Assembly: GCA_013407085.1 (NCBI GenBank) | Contig: JACCGJ010000560.1 | Coordinates: 124,001-188,000, forward strand | Origin: Atriophallophorus winterbourni | Lineage: Eukaryota; Platyhelminthes; Trematoda; Plagiorchiida; Microphallidae | DNA length: 64,000 nt | Reading direction: 5' to 3' | Shown: piece by piece, positions 35,301 to 43,100 of the stretch | Layout: every line of letters begins with the position of its first letter | Numbering within the stretch: the stretch's first letter is position 1 | The notes under the pieces: model-generated | The model's database searches: none | What the model was told of the DNA's origin: nothing | Seen by the model: only the letters and a program-made list of their open reading frames with translations | Position numbers and translations under genes: made by a program

Positions 35301-38300
35301 AAGTAACGATTTTTAATTTTTTATACGTATATCCTATGGTACTGTACAGCAATTTGCTTTTTCAACCATAAATCTTGAATCTTGATTTCAAGTGAATAAA
35401 CGTTGACTAAACAACAGATGCATGCCAGTAGTATTAACGTGTGTGACACGATTAACACCGATGCCCAGCACTCCAGTCATGCACAGATTGCATTAAACTG
35501 CATTGAGCTATAACACATTAATTGCACTTCAGACTAGAAATTTTATACATAGGTAAACATGATGTATTTTTTCATTCCAAATCAGGTTTGTGCCAGAAAA
35601 TGTTGGACAGTACAACTGTTGCCGAGCACGAGGGCGAAGTGTACTGCAAGCAATGTCATGGACGTAAATTCGGACCGAAAGGTTATGGTTTCGGAGGTGG
35701 GGCAGGAGCATTGAACATGGACAGTGGATCACATTTAGGCAACGTCGGAACAGAAATGAGGCAAGTTCACAAGAACTGCTGAAAATTTCATCAGTAATAA
35801 GATCAAGCTTATTCTAAAGCTATATTCTTACAATTTAGCGATCGACTGTGGTCATTTTAGAATTAAAATGTCTCGATCGCTCTCGGCCCAAGCATAAAGC
35901 ACACATACACTACGATGTCAGCAATCACAGTGAAGTCAAAATGCATGGCCCTAAAAATGGAAAAATGTGGCTATACGTTTTGGGTTCGATACATAGACGC
36001 TTAGACTTCAAAAATATAATTCCTTGTTTCTAAATTTTAAGAGAACACAGTATGAGGTAGCTCGGTGAAATCTTGTTCAAATTTTTTTTTCAGCAACAAA
36101 CCGACCGCGGCAGGAACTGGCGGGGCAGTTGTTCCACCTGAGCAAGGCGGTTGTCCTAGATGCGGAAAAAGAGTTTATGACGCTGAAAAGGCCATCGGAT
36201 GCCCAAGTGGGGTGAGTGCTTATACGGCATGGGACGGTAAAAGCCAATCTCGTTGAAAGTGTTTCAAAACTTGATTATTGCGATAATCGAAAAGCATTAG
36301 CTAAATAACAAATATTGATGTTTGACTTTTACACCCGTCATCCGAATTTCTCAGAAATGACAGGCGATTATAATCGCGGAATCTTCAGGATCGACAGCGC
36401 AGGCCCGTATCATTAGGGCACCAAGAACTCGAAAAATACCAGCGTTACATCAAGCATTTTGAACAAAGACGATATGAACATATTCGTTCAGCGTTCACTA
36501 CGCTTCATCCTATTACGTTTTTTCTCTTTACATCATTGATTAAGCAAACACTTGTATTTTGCACTTGATCTGCATAACTTGATCAGTAAATTCCAGGGCC
36601 AGAGTATGGGCATAAGGTCGTTCTACAGAAAGTCAAAAACTAAAAATACGAGACGCCACAGCAGGTTGCCTAAAAATTAAGAACATGCAAACAAAAGCTA
36701 AGACGTAAAATAAATAGTGCAATGCTTCTGCGATCTATAGGTTTGATTGCGTTTAATTCGTTTTGCCACCAGTACTAAGTTGCACGCGGATAAATAACAG
36801 CGTCATACTGCCATTTGGCATCTCCCATATATGCCTAGGACTGAGCAACCTGCAGCACTTTATCCGACGCTTAATTTTTGGCTTCGCGACACTTCGCCTG
36901 GAGCCAAGCAAGGGAAGATCAACCGTTGACATGATCTTCTCCCTGAGACAACTTCAAAAAAGTGTTGGTAACAGCGTATGCCATTCATTATACGCTGTTT
37001 TTATTGATTTAGCGAAGGCATTCGACTACGTCAGCAGAGAGGGTATTTTCAAAATGCTTGATCTGATAGGGTGCCCCTGAATGCTGCTCAAACTCGTTAT
37101 TTTGTTCCACTCAGGCATGAAAGGCTCAGTCCATTTTAATGGTTGCAGTTCAGAAGCCTTTGAAATTCGCCAAGGGGTCAAACAAGGGTGTGCTCTTGCT
37201 CCCACGCTGTGGCTTGGTCATGTCTATAGAATGGAAAATGGTCGTATTCCGAAAGATCTACTCTATGGTGATTTGCAATTAGGAAGTCGACCATTACGCA
37301 GACCGCATTTGCGGTACAATGACGTTTGCAAAAGAGCTCTTGGCATTTACCCGGCTAGTTGGGAAGAACTTGCTCTTGACCGCGCACATTGGAGGCATTG
37401 TGTAAAGCATCGTCTGCAAGTTGGGGAGGAGCAGATACAGCTCTTGGCTGCTGAACGCAGATCACGCCGCCAGCGTGCAACTGATGCAATACAACCGAGT
37501 TCTGACTATCGTTGCCAGCGCTGCGGGAGAGATTGTTCCTCCCGAATCGGACTGTTTAGTCATTCAAAAAGCTGCAGAACATGAACATTCACGCGATTGT
37601 GATGTACATCCATGGTCGACATCGACCGAAGTAGGCCAACAACAACAGGGTCAACAAACTAACTGTTTCTCGTTACTTGCGCCTACCAAAGAAAATAATA
37701 GGTTCGGAGTATAACGAACCGCGGAGGTATTACGAGTCAAGCGCACAACGCGTTCAGAATGTACTGAGATACTTGACAGATGAGCACAGAGAGACTGGGG
37801 CAAGATCAATTTTGATTGGCTCAATTCCCTATCCACAAGTCAGCAACTGCATCGAAAACGGTATCAAATCGATAACGCTTGCTGACCGACAGTTGATAGC
37901 AACGCATGATTATATCGTCTACAGCGAAATTGGAATATATAAAGCGATCCTACTTTACTAGTTAACCAAATCGATCCGTGAAAGACTTCAAATGTATAGA
38001 TAGGTAAAAGTGTCCAACAAGTATGCGATCAAAGTAAAATGCCTTTTTCGTTTTTTTTCTTTCAGTTAAGCTTCCATAAGGCATGCTTCCGATGCAAAAA
38101 TTGTGGGAAGTCGCTGGACTCAACCACTCTGTGCACACAGAAAGAAGAAAAGGAAATTTACTGCAAAGGTACGGTTTTCCATTCCGTCTCAGTTGCTCCT
38201 TAAAAATAATGGTCGAGATTAACCGCTCCAAACCCGATCTTTTTCAGCATGCTACGGAAAACAATTTGGACCCAAAGGTTTCGGTTTCGGCCAAGGTGCT

Positions 38301-38321
38301 GGAGCGTTGAACATGGGTTAA
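26270..38321 (+). CDS. CSRP: CSRP-B: second two-LIM CSRP/muscle LIM protein paralogue, 5 coding exons
   Basis: Exons 26270-26369, 35586-35760, 36094-36211, 38066-38168 and 38248-38321, the same lengths and phases as CSRP-A; 189 residues plus TAA. All 16 zinc ligands are kept. I count 14 substitutions relative to CSRP-A: L15A, A22G, V25A, I39M, L43T, F53Y, Y69F, S77N, D90E, T103A, K109Q, K114R, G130S, H140R; none hits a zinc ligand. This pattern suggests both genes are under purifying selection. Intron 1 (9.2 kb) holds a Penelope-like element with a CR1 nested in it. Intron 2 is only 333 bp and intron 3 carries an internally deleted RTE. NUP54 follows in convergent orientation, stop codons about 1.66 kb apart. 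Confidence 0.93.
26370..27490. other. CSRP-B intron 1, 5' part
   Basis: Matches CSRP-A intron 1 to about 26577, then unit-specific sequence without recognisable genes; a TATTA-rich run lies at 27428-27450. Confidence 0.5.
27490..28673 (+). mobile_element. Penelope-like element, left part (before nested CR1)
   Basis: [22 protein letters not shown] (27521 on), [57 protein letters not shown] and YIDDTFVI are the ordered motifs of a Penelope-like RT. An internal part of the palm between SRQYSLVF and [14 protein letters not shown] is deleted. The reading then continues in other frames to [18 protein letters not shown] at about 28670, where CR1 sequence begins. Confidence 0.85.
27928..28425 (+). 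pseudogene. Penelope-like RT, internally deleted
   Basis: 165 open codons holding fingers motif (GLPKMHK, RPIV), MGSPIS and the catalytic YIDD; similarity lost after about 28325 because of a frameshift. Confidence 0.82.
28795..31710 (-). CDS. CR1-like ORF2: endonuclease and reverse transcriptase, 971 residues, uninterrupted
   Basis: Starts at a true ATG (31710). The AP-type endonuclease occupies about residues 44-265 with TETW (75-78), YRPP (150-153), GDFN (182-185), LDLVLTS (232-238) and SDH (255-257). The RT spans about residues 475-740 with [15 protein letters not shown], motif [12 protein letters not shown] (611-621), motif [12 protein letters not shown] (668-678) and catalytic FADD (699-702). 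The C-terminal region ([36 protein letters not shown]) is of CR1 type. The product would nick target DNA and reverse-transcribe its own RNA. No stop or frameshift seen, so it could be catalytically competent. It overlaps ORF1 by 34 bp. Confidence 0.93.
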   Translation of the reverse strand: MSTDYIGVGDVIYPLTRGPTSLTRTQLTCSNTHHPTLLSRSTIKCLYTNAQCLINKLPELIELRQKYSPLLIAVTETWFNQQLVEEEISIPNMFLFHRTLMDRGGGGVAIYYDQHLTFREITDNDLILEDTLWCSLELATGENCVVGVIYRPPSADEAYNASLIEKTQLVVSRYQNNVLIMGDFNLPNLLKSEIPPVNSLDHLFYKMFNEIPLFNHISSSTRFRGTNTPSILDLVLTSEENVIEDIRYEAPLGKSDHVVIVFDYISEAIRASDAQNLIRKIDTVALSMSLQEVTDWAPISTDVQQCWSSILQKINRKIELHSKYVSKQLKKGLKFVIRSRTRKWIKVRNCAWRSHILHSTPESWESYRLLRNKVTKLVQEDKEKYQMNLMDKIERNPKLLFQIVNRKARVKPGVSALLTTTGTTSTALEAANELAQFYSRVFYLNKRVSYDIPAFRSQNTIHEIVVKPESVLVKLRGLNTKNSPGADEITPFLLKQCAHALFSPHSDLFNLSLSCSTVANDWKCGLITPIYKGGNRSDASNYRPVTLLPVVSKVLERLVADKLIKHLEQNKLLSIAQHGFRTRHSCLTNLLITLDNWTRAVDDGCPIHACYLDMSKAFDRVNHSILLQKLEQLGVCGRLLAWIKDYLTGRVIRIRVDGALSSPVDVTSGVPQGSVLGPILFLVYANDIPEIVRSKIILFADDIKVWTSIRTIEDCQILQKDLEALHNWSLRNCLPFNIQKCKMLNVGKSFEFSYSLGSQQLSWVTEEKDLGVWISSNLKSSRHCSVVYKKSCQILALLRRIFGRFSKQILPRIINTYIRPTMEYAVQAWSPWLQKDMTLLQRVYHRATKLVTGLYNRPYEERIATLNLFDFSYRRLRGDLILLFNILHTVDHPLEHLFHRQEARGSRSHGYKLIIPHSRSNCRRFFFAVRVCFLWNSLPPHIICATSLNMFKAELDKYMLTKPNLAPEYTC
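31677..32786 (-). pseudogene. CR1-like ORF1, frame-shifted near its start
   Basis: 369 open codons. The body ([67 protein letters not shown]) matches the other ORF1 copies. The first 20 residues do not: the PHD-like knuckle and [14 protein letters not shown] lie in another frame. Comparison with 2230-2290 shows one base fewer here at about 32720, so the natural start is disconnected. ORF1 of this clade is thought to bind element RNA. Confidence 0.8.
32908..33309 (+). CDS. GIY-YIG endonuclease domain of Penelope-like element (domain intact, element broken)
   Basis: 133 codons. GIY-YIG signature appears as NIIYRINC...GVYIGQT, followed by conserved R and EH residues (TRIEEH). The domain nicks target DNA during retrotransposition. 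It is separated from its RT by the 4.2-kb CR1, so no fused product can be made as it stands. Confidence 0.8.
   Translation: MVLMHLKDKTPLSSITNIIYRINCKDYSGVYIGQTSREIHTRIEEHRKCVRRQPRDAREYQSLIRDSALAEHVLDTSHSVNLDNVEILRRGIKPYSVRLHAEAVEMAKAGRLGVNKVDGVEISTIWRSALMRR
33613..33644 (+). ncRNA. Hammerhead-like core motif of the Penelope-like element
   Basis: CTGACGA, imperfect hairpin with TTCTG/CAGAA stem and TGT loop, then GAAACGT. Sense strand of the element, same position as at 15851-15883. Confidence 0.4.
33665..34869. other. CSRP-B intron 1, 3' part
   Basis: From about 34010 collinear with CSRP-A 6377-7385, including the CR1 tail relic (34085-34240). 33665-34010 holds nothing recognised. Confidence 0.5.
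34870..35388 (+). mobile_element. CR1-like 3' end, unit B counterpart
   Basis: Almost base-for-base identical to 7386-7915, with a shorter ATCTTGA tail. Confidence 0.8.
35586..35760 (+). CDS. CSRP: CSRP-B exon 2 (GC donor)
   Basis: Second half of LIM1 and glycine-rich tail. The intron starts GCAAGT at 35761, as in CSRP-A; the read-through stop TGA at 35780-35782 is also conserved. Confidence 0.88.
36094..36211 (+). CDS. CSRP: CSRP-B exon 3
   Basis: Linker and start of LIM2; acceptor after a run of T ending CAG at 36093, donor GTGAGT at 36212, phase 0. Confidence 0.9.
36905..37640 (+). mobile_element. RTE-like LINE with internal deletion, CSRP-B intron 3
   Basis: [15 protein letters not shown] and [12 protein letters not shown] (RT motif A), a stop at 37078-37080, then [14 protein letters not shown] (motif B). 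This is joined directly to [22 protein letters not shown] and the CxRCGRDC...SHSKSC knuckle, as at 24232-24714. The catalytic box and everything between are removed. A CAACAACA tail marks the 3' end. Confidence 0.82.
37081..37584 (+). pseudogene. RTE-like RT motif B fused to C-terminal zinc knuckle
   Basis: 167 open codons spanning the deletion junction at about 37206 in frame. RT motifs C onward are missing, so no polymerase activity is possible. Confidence 0.8.
38066..38168 (+). CDS. CSRP: CSRP-B exon 4
   Basis: Centre of LIM2; acceptor TTTCAG at 38060-38065, donor GTACGG at 38169. Confidence 0.92.
38248..38321 (+). CDS. CSRP: CSRP-B exon 5 (terminal)
   Basis: End of LIM2 and glycine-rich tail, stop TAA at 38319-38321. 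Confidence 0.92.
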
Positions 38322-38491
38322 ATTCCGCAGCAGCGGTAAACATAATTTAGCTGTTAGTAAATCGATTTCACTCATTGTTCAACGATATCACTTGCGTCGA
38401 TCTGATCGATTCATTCTGCTGCTGAATGTGAGCAAACGCAACACCGCACATCGAGCACTGTTATTTATTTCATGAGCCAAACCCACTGCTT

Positions 38492-38497
38492 AATAAA
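38492..38497 (+). promoter_or_regulatory. Candidate poly(A) signal of CSRP-B
   Basis: AATAAA at the position equivalent to 14853-14858 in CSRP-A. Confidence 0.6.
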
Positions 38498-38859
38498 TAT
38501 TATATGCATATACAAATTAACTCAGTATTTCGAAACTATCTCGGTCATCCTAATATAACGAGTGTGAAACAAAGTAAGATGCCCAAAGTTCACTCCACAG
38601 AATGTGGAGACTGGAGCGGCACCTAACGAGAACGTGGAACTTTCCGAATCGTACCAAATGATAGGTGCAAGCGGGAATTTCTAACCGGTAGGTAGAATGT
38701 CAGATGAGACGGAAGTACGGAAAACGTTCGACTAGCTGTTTTGACGTTAACAAATTGTCTCGAGTATATCTTTCGGCTTGCATATTAAGAATCAATCAAG
38801 AATAGCCGCTTCTAAATGCAGAGCCATAATGTTGTATCAACAGTTCAACAAGCGACATT

Positions 38860-39250
38860 GACAAGGTCAACAACAGAAACCTATCAATAAGTAGGTGTAC
38901 GGATAAAAAGGTACGATGGAGCCAAACAACAGCCGCATATGCGAACATCAGCTATTGTTCGCGTTATTCGCAGAGCCTGGCAGAAGCTGGGAGAAACGAT
39001 CGGGTGGCCAGTCCATGACGTGGCGCGTACCGTAGCGCTAGGCTCAGTTGGGCGTATTCGTTTGCCTGGGTGGGGTCCAAAAGCTCCACCTAATAGTTGG
39101 CTGGAAACCTTACGCGATATGGCTACAAACCGAAGTCAGTGGCGCCAGTGTATTTTATTATGTGTCATAATTTTTTGATCCGGTATTATTTCATATAAAA
39201 ACACAAAAAAGAAAAACAAAACAAAAAACCAAAAAAATCGCATGCATTGA
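38860..39250 (+). mobile_element. LINE C-terminal relic downstream of CSRP-B
   Basis: Frame 38939-39178 ends PPNSWLETLRDMATNRSQWRQC, the typical last segment of several LINE ORF2 proteins, followed by an A-rich tail (39195-39236). Absent from the matching place in unit A. The clade is not clear. Confidence 0.5.
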
Positions 39251-39372
39251 AACTACAAAAACAAGTTGCTTTTTGCTTTCGTATATTCCGCTTGCCTGCT
39301 TTCCCCTTTTCACGCAGTTGCTTATCTGCTTTTCCTGCTTCATATTGCTTGGCACTTTGACTGGCACCAGAC

Positions 39373-39605
39373 ATGGATGTGCAATCGTGCAATATTTCTG
39401 TGCTGTGCGGCTAACATCGTGCTAAATTGATTGGCCAACGGTAGTGAGTTGCATGCTGAAACACGCTGGAGTCTCACTATTATTTCTATTTTTTATTTTC
39501 TTTCTCATATCTGTCTAGGCCTGGGCAACCTGAGAGTATCTCAGCCCACGTGCAGTCTCTGACTGTGCGGCACTTTGCCTGGATCAGGCTTGTGCTTTCA
39601 CGTCA
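39373..39605 (+). repeat. SINE-like structured repeat, long form
   Basis: Contains, in order, 'gcaatatttctgtgctgtg', an A/T linker and the conserved three-hairpin core with 'ctgtctaggcctgggcaac'. Flanked by similar 'ctggcaccagac' (39361) and 'ctggctccagac' (39614), a possible imperfect target duplication. Confidence 0.7.
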
Positions 39606-39977
39606 CGTCACGTCTGGCTCCAGACTTGTGTTTCATGATGATGATGATGGTGCGGAAAAAAGGGGAAACTAACATATCAAGGTCAGATTCTCACGACAGC
39701 CATAGACCCCTTTTACGACTGGCATCACCAGGAGCCATTAGAGCAACAACAAGCATCTTGTCGAAACGCCTCCCTTAAAGTGTTTCATCCTACACGCGAT
39801 GGAGTAAAAATAAAGTTCCCGTCGGTCGATTGAGAAAAAGACCTGAATGCGTTATGAAAAACCAAAATGCATTTGTAAAATCTGGCCTATCAATAGACAG
39901 CCAAAATCGAAAGGGCCACATCAATTTGAAAGGTACACTTGTGTCGAACGAAGAGATTCAAGTAAGCCGTTCAATAA

Positions 39978-40151
39978 TCAGAGATGAGTGTTCAGCGCAA
40001 ATGACACCTTGTTCGATAAGGAACGTGGATACGGTGGACGTGTGACAAGAGAGTTGATAGGTTTCACACTCGCAGGAGAACGTTCCATCAACTTCAGCGT
40101 GGAGGACATTTCGTTGACCAAATATTGCATTTCACGTAAACCGGTTTGACG
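39978..40151 (-). CDS. NUP54: NUP54 exon 7 (terminal)
   Basis: Acceptor TTTATCTCAG before 40151, then 57 codons beginning RQTGLREMQYLVNEMSS, which fits the C-terminal helix of NUP54, and a TGA at 39980-39978. Similarity is weaker in the last 30 residues. Confidence 0.75.
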   Translation of the reverse strand, partial: RQTGLREMQYLVNEMSSTLKLMERSPASVKPINSLVTRPPYPRSLSNKVSFALNTHL

Positions 40152-43100
40152 CTGAGATAAATACTAAAAGATAAATAAACGAGTAAGTGGTAGACAGCAG
40201 CACGAAACCGGAGGGGTGTCTGTGGTGGAAATGCATGCAAATATGGATTTTAATAAGCGGTAGACACTCAACGTAATTAGGATTGAGTAAATCTAAACAA
40301 CGCACTTCTTTCAATTCAGCCCACGAATCTGCGTCCAAATCCCAATTGACACTGTCACATGCGCCACTCTTCTCAGATGTAGACGAAGTATGTGTTTTAT
40401 CGGAATCGGTGGTACTTGAATCGATAGTGGCACGGATGTCATGAAGACGTACGCGCAAACCTCGTGGCGAAGTCAATTCAGACCAGATGCGTTCCAGACC
40501 ACTACGAAGCTGTTCTTCTTCCACACTAATGGCGAAGCCAGAACGGCGGTGTACTTCGTGGTGACGCAACAGCTAGAGGGATAAATGGCTATTTAGCAAT
40601 AGCAATTTAAAGGTTGTGTGCGAATCCAAAAATTTAGGATCTCTCCGAAATACGATTGTTAACATTATTAAATAGAGTGGCACACTAAAAGCAGAGTAAA
40701 AATTGACACGTTCCAATATAGGCGATGTTTGGAATTGTGCCATATCGTTGGTATTGTAAGCGAAAGAAACAAAGTACAAAACCAAACAAAACTAAACTAT
40801 GAGCTGCGCTGAAAATCGATAGGCAACAGGCACATTGTCAAATGGAAAATATGGTACAGTGACATGACATTTTACTAACAGACGATGAAATGGACCAGGA
40901 AATCGATCGGACAAAATGGCGAACATGATGCCATGAACGCATGTCCATAAAACGCAGCACACAAACGGTGTGTGCGCAGTGCGTGCAACAAACAGAAAAG
41001 AAGACAAACGCGTGCGGTCTGACGCAATATAGTACAAGGTTGTGTAGGTTTATGCACGAATGCACAAACGTACAGTACTTATGTGCTGTGCTGCAAACAC
41101 CGTGGTAAATTGATTGTCCACATATAGTTAGCTGCGTGCTGAAATAAACTTGGGTTTCTCATTAGAATTTCGATTTTTATTTCCTTTCTCATATTTATCT
41201 AGGCCTGGGCAACCAGACAGTATCTTAGTCCACGTGCAGTCCATGACTGTGCGGCACCTTGCCTGTATCAGTCTTGTGATTTCATGCACTCATACATACG
41301 CTAAAAATAGTATGATTATTAGAAAACCAATGTGTTCTGCTATAAGCTCAAAATCTCTCATTAGACAAAATTCGACAGTACTGGCTAGCGTTTCAATTCA
41401 ATTCCCTTAGGAAAACCATAGAATTACTAAAAAATCACTTCAAAAACCTAAAACAAGCAACTGATCGAAGAATTACGAATGGGGTAGGCTTGTTAAGAAA
41501 TGCGTGAAACGAGTTGAAGAATTGTATTTCATGGCAACCAAAGCAGATTGGTTACCATGGTGTGGATAAAAATAGAAAACCAATTCCAAATCACGGAAAG
41601 AAACAAGTGTCAAGTGTTAAAGGATGATACCGACATATAACCAAGTTACCATCAGGCTGATCAAATCTTGGGTATCCATGTCAGAAGAGCCGGCAACCAA
41701 TGAGAACTTAAAATATCACTATAAGCTCAATATAACTGCATTTGTAAAGGATGTTCGGAAGAGATATCAAAAATGTGTATTGAACAGGGGATGCCTATTT
41801 CAAAGAGTAAAATGCTTTGATTTATCTGAGTCCGCAATTGCCAAAATCCATTAATTCAACATGAGTTGATCTAAACATAAGGCGACCATGGAATACACAC
41901 TTGAAAATTAAACGGGATTACCGGGCCTTAGTGAAACTGAAGTGCGAACCGATTATAGACAAAATTTGAATACAAGCATATATATCAGGAATAAGATAAA
42001 CAAGCTATAGAGCAAAAATAGATGGTAAACTGATTTTTATAAACGAAAAAGATTAGGACTTGATTATGAAACGCTCAACTCGTGAAATACAATAATCCGG
42101 TAGTAAGAAAACTCTGCTTATTGATGAGCTAAAATTAATATAAGAAAATACGTTGAATTACAAAATAGGATACGAAGCACAGAATTTTAACGATACAGCC
42201 AGGCTATGCGTTATTTCCTGTAAAATGTTACTTATGAGTAGTGGAACATTTTGTTTAAAGCGGTAGTTATTCGCGTCGAGGGAGTAACGGCTATGATTGG
42301 AACCCAGCATAAAGAAACTATGAATATACGGAACAGAAATATTTATCCTCTGCATTCATTGCAAGCACATAATTCAGATACGGGAAACAATACGTTCTAT
42401 TGCAAATGTCCCCACCAACGTAATTCACCCCAGAAGTTAAAACAACCTTCCAGATCGATAAATGAAGCACAGATGAAATAGGGAGACAGTTGAAAGATGA
42501 CAAACGTCTATAAAGTAAAAAAATAAAGGAGTAAATAAAGGAAAGAGAAATATTTTTGAAAGCAAACGCCGATCCCGACTTGATACAAATGGACTACTAT
42601 AAAATGACGGAATATTTGGCCGCTTAATCTATAGACTTGGATCGAAGTCCTTAAGAGAATCCATGTTCGCTACGCGCCACTTGTCCAAACCTCAAATGCC
42701 CCAAAGATTTTTATGGCATAATCCGTCTTTTCGAATAAATGAACTTACTACCTATAGCCTGGATTAACAGGTAAAAGGAGGGGAATTCCCGAATTTTACA
42801 ACCGAAAACACTAACAATGTTTGAAACCGATATTGAACTGTAAAACATGTTCCACAATAACGTTCGTGTGTACTCTTATTGGTTTTACACGTTTAGGCAA
42901 CATTGAGTAATACAACGTAATGTGTTGCTCATATCCCCGCATTTACACACCACAACCGGTTTCTGAGTATTTGACGTAATCGGGTGGAGATAGTAAAATT
43001 AGGTTCAGTGAGTAATACAGTTCAGAACTGCGCGAAATTAACCAGATGGTATGTATGTATGGTATGAAAGCACAAACCGGACCCAGGCAAAGTGCCGCAC

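Larger units (their letters stand above)
25432..40703. repeat. Tandem segmental duplication, unit B (CSRP-B plus NUP54 exons 6-7)
   Basis: Partner of 4950-21826. The right edge lies in NUP54 intron 5, which explains why unit A only ever received the 3' end of NUP54. Confidence 0.85.
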
